A stretch of 33,538 nt of DNA, taken from assembly GCA_007571085.1 (NCBI GenBank), contig RKSC01000024.1, positions 1 to 33,538 on the forward strand. Direction: 5' to 3'. Made by a program: the position numbers and the translations under genes. The DNA comes from Synechococcus sp. PNGco_S_binSS4 (lineage in GTDB: Bacteria > Cyanobacteriota > Cyanobacteriia > PCC-6307 > Cyanobiaceae). Every line of letters starts with the position of its first letter. The first letter of the stretch is position 1. The notes below the pieces were generated by a model. It was not told the DNA's origin. It was given only the letters and a program-made list of their open reading frames with translations, and made no database searches. This document shows, in pieces, positions 20,177 to 29,618 of this stretch.

Positions 20177-21172
20177 TTAAGGGTTGGCCTCCTTACCTGT
20201 CTCCAGAATGGAGCCCATGCGGCGGAACTTCTCATAGCGCTGTTCTAAAAGCTCTGCCGCGCTGAGACTTTGCAGGGATTTTAGGTGATGGAGCAGGGCC
20301 TCCTTCAGAGCAAGGACAGCTTGGGCAGGGAAGGCATGGTTGCCACCTAGGGGCTCAGGAATCACCCCATCAGCTAGTCCCAGCCTCTTCAGATCTTGGG
20401 CGGTGATTTTCAATGCCTGGGCTGCATCAGCTGAGCGCTCGGCATCTCGCCAGAGGATGGAGGCACAGGCCTCAGGGCTGGCCACGGTGTAGATGCTGTG
20501 CTCAAACATCAGCAGGCGATCCACAACACCTATTCCCAAGGCACCGCCAGAGCCACCCTCCCCAATCACACAACCAATAATGGGAACCCGCAGGGCGAAC
20601 ATTTCCCGCAGATTGACGGCAATGGCCTCTCCCTGGCCCTGTTCTTCCGCTGTGAGACCCGCATAGGCTCCAGGGGTGTCAATGAACGTCAGCACAGGCA
20701 AACGAAAACGGTCCCCATGTTCCATGAGTCGCAGGGCTTTCCTATAACCCCCTGGTGAGGCCATGCCAAAGTTGCGGGCCACATTTTCCTTGGTTCCACG
20801 CCCTTTCTGATGGCCCAGCATGAGGAGAGGAATCCCATCAATGGTGCCCACCCCCCCCACCAGGGCGGCATCATCAGCACCACAGCGATCCCCGTGGAGC
20901 TCATACCAGGTGTCACAAAGGTTTTCTATGTAATTGAGAGTGTTGGGCCGCTGGGGATGACGGGCCACCTGAATCACCTGGGCCGGCGTGAGGTTGGCGT
21001 AGATTTCCCGCCGCCGCTGGGTCACCAGCTGTTCCAGCTGCTCCACCTGGGGCCTCACATCCAGGTCACTGTTCTCCGAGTCGGCGCGAATCTGCTGGAT
21101 CTTGGCCTCCAAATCTGCCAAAGGCCGCTCAAAATCCAGGATGTGTTGGCTTGACTTGGCCATGGTGGACAT
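20177..21172 (-). CDS. accA: Acetyl-CoA carboxylase carboxyltransferase subunit alpha
   Basis: [83 protein letters not shown]. Confidence 0.97.
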   Translation of the reverse strand: MSTMAKSSQHILDFERPLADLEAKIQQIRADSENSDLDVRPQVEQLEQLVTQRRREIYANLTPAQVIQVARHPQRPNTLNYIENLCDTWYELHGDRCGADDAALVGGVGTIDGIPLLMLGHQKGRGTKENVARNFGMASPGGYRKALRLMEHGDRFRLPVLTFIDTPGAYAGLTAEEQGQGEAIAVNLREMFALRVPIIGCVIGEGGSGGALGIGVVDRLLMFEHSIYTVASPEACASILWRDAERSADAAQALKITAQDLKRLGLADGVIPEPLGGNHAFPAQAVLALKEALLHHLKSLQSLSAAELLEQRYEKFRRMGSILETGKEANP

Positions 21173-22245
21173 TAAGAGGCAGAGAGCACCGGAGTCGTGA
21201 CCAGGTCCCTTAGGCCCAGGGCTTGGAAGCCATGGCGCACAGAGGCTTGGCCAATCTGCTCCATGGCTGCCAGACTGATGTTGTTGCGCCCCCAGCTGAA
21301 GTTTGTGTGCCAGCCTTCAAATTCCAGCAGCATGGCTTCTGCAAAGCAAGCAAACATTTGATGGTTGGGGCGCTCCATTTCAGCGATCTGCATCATGTGC
21401 CAACCAATATCTCGCCAGAACTCCACAATGCCCCCTTTCAACACATGTAGGTCAGGACCGTGGAGGCGGGTGTCCAGATTTTTGGGGTAACCGCCATCCA
21501 CCATCAAGCAGGGGCGCCGCAGGTTGCTGGTATTGAGCTCCACTGTTTTGGGCAGGCTGGCTACCCACACCACCACATCTGCCTCTGGTACGGCCTGCTC
21601 CAAGGGAAGTATCTGGCTACCGTCCCCCAACTCTTGCTGAAGCACCTCCAGCCGTCCCCTGTGACGGGCCACCAGCAACAGCTGCTGCACACCTGTGCGC
21701 TGCTGCAGCCAATGGCAGACCGCAGTGCCAATGTCTCCAGTTGCGCCCACAACGGCCACCCTGGCCTTCTCTAGGGCAATGCCCAGGCGCGGGGCATTCT
21801 CTTCCACCTGTCGGCAAATGATCCAAGCGGTGTGGGTATTGCCGGTGGTAAAGCGCTTCCATTCCAGCAGGGTGGAGCGCACCTTTTGGAAGCGGGCCAG
21901 GTCAAAGTTCTCAAAAATAATCGACGTAAACCCCCCCAGGGCTGTAATGCTGAACCCCTGCTTCTGGGCATAGGCCATGGCATTCTGCACCTTGCGGGCT
22001 GCCGTTTTGAAGCGGGACGGCAGCATCTCTGGCAGGAAGCAAGAATCAATGTAGGCCCCTGAAATCTCCTTCCCTGTGCGACTTTGCACGGTGAAGGTTT
22101 CCAGCAGCTGGGGGGGTGTGCTGCACCAGGTGTCCAGATCTCCCTTAGCATGTTCCATGTAGCCCAGCTGTTCCGCCCGCTTCTTGGCCACAGAGAAGCT
22201 TGTGGAGTGGCCGATCAGTCCAAACATGTACGTTTCAGTTTTCAA
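21172..22245 (-). CDS. aar: Long-chain acyl-[acyl-carrier-protein] reductase
   Basis: [71 protein letters not shown]. Stop and accA start overlap as TAATG. Confidence 0.95.
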   Translation of the reverse strand: MKTETYMFGLIGHSTSFSVAKKRAEQLGYMEHAKGDLDTWCSTPPQLLETFTVQSRTGKEISGAYIDSCFLPEMLPSRFKTAARKVQNAMAYAQKQGFSITALGGFTSIIFENFDLARFQKVRSTLLEWKRFTTGNTHTAWIICRQVEENAPRLGIALEKARVAVVGATGDIGTAVCHWLQQRTGVQQLLLVARHRGRLEVLQQELGDGSQILPLEQAVPEADVVVWVASLPKTVELNTSNLRRPCLMVDGGYPKNLDTRLHGPDLHVLKGGIVEFWRDIGWHMMQIAEMERPNHQMFACFAEAMLLEFEGWHTNFSWGRNNISLAAMEQIGQASVRHGFQALGLRDLVTTPVLSAS

Positions 22246-22265
22246 CCTGAGGGGAACCTAGAGCC

Positions 22266-22991
22266 TCAGCTCAGGCCCTGTGCGCTCATCCTAATGAGCT
22301 CCCGGGTGGTAAAGCCCACATCACTGAGGGCCTCTTGGTAGCCAATGAGGAAATCCTCAATCAGGCTTTCCTTCTCCATCTGGAGCTGGCCCGCATCCTT
22401 CTCCACCTCATCAAGCATGGTTTTGATGAGGGGCAGGTTGGCTTTGTTGGCTGCCATAATCTCCTCTTTCACCTGGTCAAAATGGGCCTTGAGCCACTCT
22501 TGGCCATAGTTGAGGTGCAGGTACTCATCCTTCACCACCCCTTCGGTCACCTTACGGGCGAAGGGGTCAGCAACAGGGATATAGATGTGATAGGCGGCAA
22601 TGGAAAAAGCTTCAATCAAAATGGCCTGGATTAGCAGACAGGTGGCCACCTTGCCTTCACCACGGGCCACTTGAAAGTTGTTGCGAAGAGGCTCAAAAAA
22701 CCTCTTGGCAAAGTCCATATCGGGTTCCACCTTCAGATTCCTGCCACAGGCTTGGAAGCCACGCTTGTGCTTCATCTCCATGCGAGCCAGTTGGACCAGG
22801 TTCTCAGCCTGCTCAGGCAGGAGCCTTGCCAGGGCCTGGTAGTTGTCATGGGCCTCCTGCTCCCCCTCAATCACAATGCCGTTGATGCGGCTGTAGGCAT
22901 CCTTATAGGTGGCTGAAGTGAAGTCAGGCAGGGGGGTAACCAGATCAGCTGAGGAGGCAAGGGGATGGGGGACAGTGGTGGAATTTGACAT
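22266..22991 (-). CDS. ado: Aldehyde-deformylating oxygenase (cyanobacterial alkane synthase)
   Basis: [72 protein letters not shown] diiron ligand motifs. Confidence 0.96.
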   Translation of the reverse strand: MSNSTTVPHPLASSADLVTPLPDFTSATYKDAYSRINGIVIEGEQEAHDNYQALARLLPEQAENLVQLARMEMKHKRGFQACGRNLKVEPDMDFAKRFFEPLRNNFQVARGEGKVATCLLIQAILIEAFSIAAYHIYIPVADPFARKVTEGVVKDEYLHLNYGQEWLKAHFDQVKEEIMAANKANLPLIKTMLDEVEKDAGQLQMEKESLIEDFLIGYQEALSDVGFTTRELIRMSAQGLS

Positions 22992-23034
22992 GGACTGGGG
23001 GATGGATTGTGGCCAGCTGTGATGATTTTAGATT

Positions 23035-23847
23035 TTATATTCTATCCGAAGATTCAATGGACCTTCGAGGAGGCCATGGGCTCTGCAGCAGTGTGGTAAA
23101 ACTTGTCAACCACCCTTGCACTAGTTTGTGGTAAAGGGTAGCCCCTAGGGCAACATTGGCCCGTTGAGGTGTGCCCACAGTTCCTGAGCGGCTCAGGTCC
23201 ATGGTGTGCCAAGCGCTGGGGCAGCGCCCTTCTAAGGAGAGACCTGGCGGGGGAGCAGGAGGTGGCTCAGGTACAGCCCGCTCAAGCTGCACCAGTTCTG
23301 GAGCCATGTGGAGCATCAGGCTGGTTTCTGCCAAGCCGGCATGGAGGTCTTCCCTGCCCTCAGGTTCCGGGATGAGCTCTAGCAACCCCTCCACATCCCA
23401 GAGGAACCAGGAATGGACACCCAGCTGGGGATGACGTCCATGTACCTGCCGTGCTGCCACATCCAGCAGGCTGATCTGGCCCCCATGGCCATTGAATAGC
23501 ACAAGCCGCTGAAAACCTGCCTGGGCCAGAGGTTTGGCAATGGCCTCCACCTGGGCCAGCATGGTTTCTGCCTGCTGGGTGAAGCTAACCCCAAACCCCT
23601 GGTGTTCCGGTGCAAATCCTAAGCTTTGCAATGGCAGCCACCAGATGGGCAGTTGGGGGGGGAGCAGGTTCAGCACCTGCTGGAGCACCTTTTCTGCAAA
23701 AAAGCCATCGGTCCCTAGGGGCAAATGGGGCCCATGCTGCTCCAAGCTACCCCAGGGCACCACCACCGTGCTGCTGTCACAAGTAGCAGCACGTTTTACC
23801 TCTGGCCAGCTGAGCTGGTGGAGACCAGGGTGCTGCTCAGGGTTCAT
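23035..23847 (-). CDS. Creatininase family protein
   Basis: VVVPWGSLEQHGPHLPLGTDGFFAEKV, RLVLFNGHGGQISLLDVAA, HAGLAETSLMLHMAPELV. Start set at MNPEQHPG. Confidence 0.92.
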   Translation of the reverse strand: MNPEQHPGLHQLSWPEVKRAATCDSSTVVVPWGSLEQHGPHLPLGTDGFFAEKVLQQVLNLLPPQLPIWWLPLQSLGFAPEHQGFGVSFTQQAETMLAQVEAIAKPLAQAGFQRLVLFNGHGGQISLLDVAARQVHGRHPQLGVHSWFLWDVEGLLELIPEPEGREDLHAGLAETSLMLHMAPELVQLERAVPEPPPAPPPGLSLEGRCPSAWHTMDLSRSGTVGTPQRANVALGATLYHKLVQGWLTSFTTLLQSPWPPRRSIESSDRI

Positions 23848-23908
23848 GGGAGCCGCAAGTATGCAGAGGCAGTCGGTCCATAATGCCTTCAGTCCATCTG
23901 TTGCCGTG

Positions 23909-25216
23909 ATGAAAGCAAAGAATGGCCCGGGCCCGGCCCCAAAAGGTGCCCCTGGCCTATCAATCCTGAAGATCAATAAGTCTGAGCCTCGAGAGGAATG
24001 CCAGGAAGAGCCCCTGTCAGCAGCAAGCCCTCCCCCACTACCCACCAGCACCGGCGCACAACCCCGTCCATCCCTGAAAAACCAGTCACCACCCCAAGCA
24101 CCGGAGAAGAGGGCCACCCCATCCCCTCAACAGGATCTGAGCCGCTTTCTGGGCATGGCCCCCCGTTCCACTGAGCCTAGGGAGTCCAGTGGTCATAATC
24201 AGGCTCCTGGGGAAGGGGAAAAGGCCCAAATGTCCTTCACACCCCGCAGTGTGGACGATGTTGACTTTGATGAAGCATCCTTCCAGTCAGCCCTAGATGA
24301 GAGCACCACCATTGGTGGTAAGGGGCAGGAGGTTGCTGGAACCGTGACAGGCCATGAAACAGATGGTATTTACGTGGATATTGGGGGCAAAGCACCTGGC
24401 TGGCTGCCCAAGCAAGAGTGTGGCTTCGGGGTGATCACTGATTTGGTGGAGCAATTTCCCAAGGGTAAGGAGCTGAAGATGCTGGTGACAAGTGAGCAGA
24501 ATGCAGAAGGAATGGTCACCGTCAGCTGTCGAGCCCTGATGATGCGGGATAGCTGGAAAACGGTGGCGCGCCTGGCTCAGGAGGCTGCTGTGGTGCAAAC
24601 CACCATTAACGGCTTTAACCGGGGCGGCTGCACCTGCCATGTGGAAGGGCTTCGAGGTTTTATTCCCCGCTCCCAGCTGGTTGATGGAGAGAACCACAGT
24701 GCCCTGGTAGGCAAAACCCTGGGGGTGACCTTTCTGGAGGTGCACCCGGAGACCTCCAAGCTGGTGCTGTCAGAGAAGCGGGCTTCCCGTGCCCAGCGCT
24801 TTGCAGAGCTGAAGGTGGGGGACCTGGTGACGGGTCAGGTGAGTGGAATCAAACGCTTTGGTTGCTTCATTGATCTGGGAGCAATCAGTGGTCTGCTGCA
24901 CCAGAACTCCATCAGTGCAGGCCATATTCGTAGTCTGGAACAGCTGTTCACCGTGGGGGAAACCATCTCCGCCCTGGTCACCCATGTGGATGCTGGCCGT
25001 GGTCGCATTGCCCTCAACACAGCCCTTCTGGAAAACATGCCTGGCGAGATGCTCTTATTCAAAGCTGATGTGATGAACCAGGCAGAACACCGGGCAGAGC
25101 GGGCCCGTTCCCTCCTCCTCCAAGAGCAGCAACAGGAGCAGGAGCCACCAGAAAACCTGGTCACCTCCCCAGCCCAAACCACATCACTGCTACCCGGAGA
25201 CCACACCAGCGCATGA
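23909..25216 (+). CDS. S1 RNA-binding domain protein (ribosomal protein S1-like)
   Basis: Tandem S1 domains: GQEVAGTVTGHETDGIYVDIGGKAPGWLP... and VGDLVTGQVSGIKRFGCFIDLGAISGLLHQNSIS. Start set at ATG 23909; upstream ORF extension lies antisense to the creatininase gene. Confidence 0.88.
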   Translation: MKAKNGPGPAPKGAPGLSILKINKSEPREECQEEPLSAASPPPLPTSTGAQPRPSLKNQSPPQAPEKRATPSPQQDLSRFLGMAPRSTEPRESSGHNQAPGEGEKAQMSFTPRSVDDVDFDEASFQSALDESTTIGGKGQEVAGTVTGHETDGIYVDIGGKAPGWLPKQECGFGVITDLVEQFPKGKELKMLVTSEQNAEGMVTVSCRALMMRDSWKTVARLAQEAAVVQTTINGFNRGGCTCHVEGLRGFIPRSQLVDGENHSALVGKTLGVTFLEVHPETSKLVLSEKRASRAQRFAELKVGDLVTGQVSGIKRFGCFIDLGAISGLLHQNSISAGHIRSLEQLFTVGETISALVTHVDAGRGRIALNTALLENMPGEMLLFKADVMNQAEHRAERARSLLLQEQQQEQEPPENLVTSPAQTTSLLPGDHTSA

Positions 25217-25859
25217 GTGATTGGGAAGTAGATTTCTACAGCCGCCCCCTGCTGGATCCAGCCAACCGTAAGTGCTGGGAATTGCTGGTGTGCGCCACAC
25301 CGGCAGCCAACACCCCACCCCACCAGGTGTTTCGTTTCTGCAAGGCCTGCCCGGCAGATCAGGTGAACTCCCTCTGGTTGGGGGAAGCTTTGAGCCAAGC
25401 CCTGGTGGAGGGGAAAGCCCTTGGGGATCAACCTCCACAACGGCTACGGTGTTGGCGCCAATCCATGATTGCCATGGTGCAGCGGGCCAGCGAGCCCCTG
25501 GGTTTGGTTGTGGTGCCCAGCCGCCGTTGCTACGCATTGATTGACTGGCTCCAGGAACGGCAGCGCACGGTCTATCCCCATCAAGATGGATACCTGGCTG
25601 GCCCCCAGGCTGATCCCCTGCCACCAGTGTTGGCACCTGTCAAACCCCTACCCGATGCGGCCAGGGGTGATTCTTGGGAGTGGGCCTCCTTGCCTGGCTC
25701 CTGACTCGCCTCAACCCCGGCGAAGCCAAAGCTGCTGCCGCAACATTTGAATCCTCTTGCCAAAACAATGGTGGCCTGCAGTTTTTATCTGTCCAGCAAA
25801 ATCGTCAAACCCGGCACTTTGCTGGCTTTTGGCTTCTCCGTGATCAGATCCTGCCCTGA
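25213..25859 (+). pseudogene. Tab2/Atab2-family RNA-binding protein with apparent out-of-frame internal deletion
   Basis: ORF 25213-25704 has the family N-terminus (WEVDFYSRPLLDPANRKCWELLVC, VNSLWLGEAL, VVPSRRCYALIDWLQER) but stops shortly after PLPDAARGDSWEWASL. A family-like C-terminus (GGLQFLSVQQNRQTRHFAGFWLLRD) is in a different frame and ends at 25859. Confidence 0.72.
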
Positions 25860-26671
25860 TGAATGATCACCCCCCTGCACCATTTACAGACTGGCCAGAT
25901 TCCACCTTCAATACCATTGCCGGCTGGACCTGGGTGGGCTGTTATGGGGGCTATTTCTTGCAATGTGATGCCCTCAAAGGCTTTGCCCATGGTTTTTTCA
26001 CCCGCCATTGGTCCGGTCGTGAACCTTCAGAGCTGGCTGGCTACCTGAGTCCTGGCATAACCGTCCATCGCCTGCGCCAAGTCCATGGTGGCCTTGTGGT
26101 GAGGGCCCATGAAGCGGTGGCCCCCCCATGGCCTGAGGCGGATGGACTCATCAGTACTGCAGGGGGGCAAAGCCTTTGGGTGTGTGGGGCCGATTGCACA
26201 CCTGTGGTGATAGCAGATCCCCGGACGGGCCATGGGGCGGCCTGCCATGGAGGGTGGCGCAGCCTGGCAGCTGGTGTCCTATCTGCAGCTGTAAATCAGC
26301 TAACAGCCCAGGGAGCAGAAGCTGCTGCTCTCCAAGTCGCTTTGGGTCCAGCCATTTCCAGATCCCGCTACCAGGTGGAGCGATTGGTGACCATGAAGGT
26401 GGCTGCCCAACTCAAGGGTGATGGGTTGCAACGGCTTCTCACAGCTGGTGGGTTGCGGCCTGATCCTCCGGTGAACCACCAGCCCTTAAGGGATCACCTG
26501 GATATTCGCGCCGCCGCTGCCCTACAGCTCCAGGACCTGGGTATTCCCGCTGCTGCCATTCACACCTGCCCCTATTGCACCTTCGGGGAGGAGAGGCTGT
26601 TCCACAGCTGGCGCCGGCAGCAGGGCAGTGGAGTGCAGTGGAGTGCCATTGTGAGCCAGGCCCTGGGTTAG
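25859..26671 (+). CDS. pgeF: Peptidoglycan editing factor PgeF / laccase-domain (YfiH) protein
   Basis: HGFFTRHWSG, LRQVHGGLVV, EADGLIS, GADCTPVVIADPRTGHGAACHGGWRSLAAG, HTCPYCTFGEERLFHSWRRQ. Confidence 0.9.
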   Translation: MNDHPPAPFTDWPDSTFNTIAGWTWVGCYGGYFLQCDALKGFAHGFFTRHWSGREPSELAGYLSPGITVHRLRQVHGGLVVRAHEAVAPPWPEADGLISTAGGQSLWVCGADCTPVVIADPRTGHGAACHGGWRSLAAGVLSAAVNQLTAQGAEAAALQVALGPAISRSRYQVERLVTMKVAAQLKGDGLQRLLTAGGLRPDPPVNHQPLRDHLDIRAAAALQLQDLGIPAAAIHTCPYCTFGEERLFHSWRRQQGSGVQWSAIVSQALG

Positions 26672-26714
26672 GGAGCGGGCTAAGGCCAAGCTGAAGCCAT
26701 GTCCCTGGGGGAAC

Positions 26715-26996
26715 CTAGGGGCTGGGGAAGGGAATGGCATCAGTCCAGGGGTAAACCTCCACCTGGGTCCAAATGCCTTCTCTCCAGTAGATGTCACCTT
26801 TGACCAGGGCTTCCACCTCCTCCTGAGATGGAGCCTCATAGACACCAAATACATGGGTGCTCCCTGCCGTGGGACCCAGGGTGAGTAGCACCCCCCTGGC
26901 TTTCTGCTCCTGCAGACCGGCTAGGTGTTGGTTGCGATAGGGGGTTCGTTTGGTGAGGGCGTCGCTGCAATAGCGGCCCCAAAGCACAAACTTCAT
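26715..26996 (-). CDS. YCII/YciI-like protein
   Basis: MKFVLWGRYCSDALTKRTPYRNQHLAGLQEQKARGVLLTLGPTAGSTHVFGVYEAPSQEEVEALVKGDIYWREGIWTQVEVYPW. Confidence 0.8.
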   Translation of the reverse strand: MKFVLWGRYCSDALTKRTPYRNQHLAGLQEQKARGVLLTLGPTAGSTHVFGVYEAPSQEEVEALVKGDIYWREGIWTQVEVYPWTDAIPFPSP

Positions 26997-27033
26997 AGTC
27001 CATGGGGGTATGGCTTCCCCATTCTCTGGTGTC

Positions 27034-27867
27034 TCAGCTGGGGGATGGGGTGGAATCCAGTCCCTGGCGCAGCTCTGCGCAAAATGTCCCCACCGCTGCC
27101 GCTGCATTGCTGGATGGCACGGCAGCAATTCGCTTCACAAATGCACTGCCCACAATGGCCCCATCACTACCCCAGCGGCGCACCTGCTGAGCATGGGCTG
27201 CAGTGGATATGCCAAAGCCCACAGCAACAGGCTGTTCAGCTAAAGACTTGAGTTGACCAATTAAGGAGGCAACCCGCTGGTCAACCACTTCCCGCATCCC
27301 CGTCACCCCTGTCACGCTGACCAGATAGATGAAACCGCGGCTGGTCTGGGCAATTTGGGCCATGCGCTGGGGGGATGTGGTGGGTGCCACCAACAGCACC
27401 AGGTCCAGCCCTGCAGCCGCCACAGTGGGTGAGAGGCGCTGGGCCTCCTCCAGGGGAAGGTCAGGTACCACCAGACCGGCAGCGCCAGCTTCTGCTGCCC
27501 GGGCACAAAAGGTGTCCACCCCCATGTTGAGTAGGGGATTGGCATAGGTAAACAACACCACTGGCACCTGTAGCTGCCCTCGAAGGTTGGCCAGCATGTT
27601 CAGAACACCAGCACAGCTGGTTCCCACCCCTAGGGCCCGACCAGCTGCAGCCTGAATCACCGGACCATCAGCAAGGGGATCACTGTAGGGAATACCCAGC
27701 TCCACCAGGTCAGCCCCTTGGCTTTGCAATGCCAGTAGGCAGGAGGCTGTGGTCTCCAAATCCGGATCACCGGCCATCAAAAAAGGCATCAAGGCACAGC
27801 GGTTTTGCTGGGCCAGAGCCGCGAAGCGGGCCCGGATGGGACCCTGTGCAGAAAAAGGGGAAGTCAT
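27034..27867 (-). CDS. trpA: Tryptophan synthase subunit alpha
   Basis: [73 protein letters not shown]. Start set at MTSPFSAQ. Confidence 0.95.
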   Translation of the reverse strand: MTSPFSAQGPIRARFAALAQQNRCALMPFLMAGDPDLETTASCLLALQSQGADLVELGIPYSDPLADGPVIQAAAGRALGVGTSCAGVLNMLANLRGQLQVPVVLFTYANPLLNMGVDTFCARAAEAGAAGLVVPDLPLEEAQRLSPTVAAAGLDLVLLVAPTTSPQRMAQIAQTSRGFIYLVSVTGVTGMREVVDQRVASLIGQLKSLAEQPVAVGFGISTAAHAQQVRRWGSDGAIVGSAFVKRIAAVPSSNAAAAVGTFCAELRQGLDSTPSPS

Positions 27868-27878
27868 GGCGATCCAGG

Positions 27879-28253
27879 TCAAGCCTTGAGGCTATGGTCC
27901 GAACCTGGAGAGCCTCCATCAGTTCCAGGGCTGGTCTCAGGCAGGGTGAGGGAGGATAACAATTCCTGCTGTTCTGCCTGGCTGAGGGATTCAAAGCGAC
28001 GCAGCAATTCCTCGTCAGTGGCCTGGTCATAGCGCTGGCGGTACTGCTTGCGCATCTGCATGAATGTCATGTCACCCCGCACAACCCGCCAGCTATAGCT
28101 AGCTACCCAGAGAATCACCACCCCCATAAGTAGGGCGGAGGAAGCCAGCCCGGCAGCAGGACCATCCAAACCAGCCCATCCCAACACTTGGGGCGCCACC
28201 CCTCCCAAGGCCAGCAGGGCCAAGCCCAGCAAGAGAACATGACCTTTGGTCAT
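27879..28253 (-). CDS. DUF3007-like small membrane protein
   Basis: [91 protein letters not shown]; located between ndhL and trpA. Confidence 0.75.
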   Translation of the reverse strand: MTKGHVLLLGLALLALGGVAPQVLGWAGLDGPAAGLASSALLMGVVILWVASYSWRVVRGDMTFMQMRKQYRQRYDQATDEELLRRFESLSQAEQQELLSSLTLPETSPGTDGGSPGSDHSLKA

Positions 28254-28486
28254 GGCTTGTTACTGCCCCCCATGGGCCGCAGATTCACGAAGGGGGATAA
28301 AAGAATCAGACCTGGGAACAGAAGAAACACCAATCCGTAGGTGAATAAACGCTCCACCTTCCCCATGGTGTGCCAGCGCCGGTGAAGCCAGGCCATCAAG
28401 GCTGCTGGAGCCACAATGAGATAGGTGCCCCCCAGGGCCCCATAGAGCCCCAGAAGCAGAAGGGTGTCAAGAGATGGTAAGAGCAT
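28250..28486 (-). CDS. ndhL: NAD(P)H-quinone oxidoreductase subunit L
   Basis: 78-aa two-TM protein [63 protein letters not shown]. Confidence 0.88.
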   Translation of the reverse strand: MLLPSLDTLLLLGLYGALGGTYLIVAPAALMAWLHRRWHTMGKVERLFTYGLVFLLFPGLILLSPFVNLRPMGGSNKP

Positions 28487-28525
28487 GGCTACAGCGGATG
28501 GAGAACCATGGAGAGCAAAACATCA

Positions 28526-28599
28526 TGCCCGTGGCGGGAGTCGAACCCGCACTGGAGCGATTTTAAGTCGCCTGTCTCTGCCAATTGGACTACACGGGC
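28526..28599 (-). tRNA. tRNA-Leu(UAA)-like, class I (short variable loop)
   Basis: Minus-strand cloverleaf: GCCCGTG TA GTCCAATTGGCAGAGAC A GGCGA CTTAAAA TCGCT CCAGT GCGGG TTCGACT CCCGC CACGGGC A. Acceptor 7 bp, anticodon stem 5 bp (one G-U), T stem 5 bp; anticodon TAA; 5-nt variable loop; no encoded CCA. Confidence 0.88.
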
Positions 28600-28670
28600 C
28601 AGGATGATGAAGCTGGGGGCTCCAGCTTAAGTCAGACTCATGGGGAAGCTCCACCCATATCATTGCCATC

Positions 28671-28705
28671 ATGACCAATCCAGAGCCCCATGGCCAATCC
28701 AGAGC
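28671..28705 (+). repeat. Direct duplication of a start-codon-containing 16-mer
   Basis: atgaccaatccagagc (28671-28686) and atggccaatccagagc (28690-28705), offset 19 nt, so the two ATGs are in different frames. Confidence 0.85.
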
Positions 28706-28932
28706 AGTCTTTGCCCCCTGTGCATACGGTGGCCCGTCAGCAGTTGGTGGAAACCCTGGCTGATCAGGTGCTCAGTGCTGTGGGGCACCATGGGGAACTG
28801 GAACGCCAGAGCTGGCTCCAGATTCACACCCACATCCACGGAACTGCGCCCCTGGAATATGATATTCGTCCTGTTCCTGAAGCCCTTTACCTGGAGGTGT
28901 TGGCTAAGGCACGGCAGAAAAAGATCCATTGA
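28690..28932 (+). CDS. Small hypothetical protein
   Basis: 80-aa ORF MANPEQSLPPVHTVARQQLVETLADQVLSAVGHHGELERQSWLQIHTHIHGTAPLEYDIRPVPEALYLEVLAKARQKKIH; protein-like composition, family not recognised. Confidence 0.6.
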   Translation: MANPEQSLPPVHTVARQQLVETLADQVLSAVGHHGELERQSWLQIHTHIHGTAPLEYDIRPVPEALYLEVLAKARQKKIH

Positions 28933-28945
28933 ATACCTCAGCTGA

Positions 28946-29353
28946 GTGCCTCAGCCTGGTCACTCAATGGACAACAGCTGGCCCACAAAACCGCAACAAC
29001 CCATGGTGTCAATCCCTTCTTTCCCCCATGCAGATTCCGGTAATGGCAAGGAACCTAAGGATCCTGATATTGAGGAGAGGCGCAGGGCTGCTGAGGCATT
29101 GGGGAAAGCTTTTCAAGCTGTCCTAGAGCGAGAAGAGCAGGCCCTACGGGAGCAGTTTTCTGAAGGATTTAATCCCATGGAGGCCCAGGCCAGGGCATTG
29201 CTCTGGCTCCTAGCCCTCCAGGACTTTCACATGAAAGCGGTGAAAGAGGCCATTGCCAGCAACAAAGCAGAAATGCTCAGTGGCTGGGCAGAGGACTTGG
29301 GCAAGCTCTCTGCCACTATCACCATCCTGGAGACGATCCAGCCAGTTCTATAG
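28946..29353 (+). CDS. Hypothetical protein
   Basis: 135-aa ORF with helical acidic/basic body (DPDIEERRRAAEALGKAFQAVLEREEQALREQFSEGF...); start uncertain. Confidence 0.6.
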   Translation: MPQPGHSMDNSWPTKPQQPMVSIPSFPHADSGNGKEPKDPDIEERRRAAEALGKAFQAVLEREEQALREQFSEGFNPMEAQARALLWLLALQDFHMKAVKEAIASNKAEMLSGWAEDLGKLSATITILETIQPVL

Positions 29354-29378
29354 CTGGATAATCTGTAGCTGGAAAAAC

Positions 29379-29618
29379 CTATCCGATGCCCAGCAAGGCA
29401 TGGGTTAAGGCATCACCGCCAAAGAGCAGCTCGGTGGCCAGTAAGGCAACGAAGCCCACCATGGCCATGCGACCATTCAGCTTTTCAGCACGCTCATGGA
29501 AGCCCCAACCTTGGTCAGCATCCACCACTAACATGCGGGGTTCACGGGCAAAGGCATTGAGACGCCCACCATCTTCAGTGGTGATGGTGGCTCCCCGGAT
29601 AATGGTGGGGGAGGACAT
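29379..29618 (-). CDS. High light-inducible protein (Hli/Scp, single chlorophyll-binding-like helix)
   Basis: [41 protein letters not shown], with the ExxNGRxAMxGF signature. Confidence 0.93.
   Translation of the reverse strand: MSSPTIIRGATITTEDGGRLNAFAREPRMLVVDADQGWGFHERAEKLNGRMAMVGFVALLATELLFGGDALTHALLGIG

Noticed and set aside
23534-23908. N-terminal 125 codons of the listed S1-domain ORF
   Set aside because: This part lies antisense to the creatininase gene and is not S1-like; ATG 23909 is a more plausible start.
28526-28599. tRNA as the integration site of the accessory island
   Set aside because: The cassette begins ~2 kb away with intact-looking hli and other ORFs between, and I see no repeat of the tRNA 3' end at the island.
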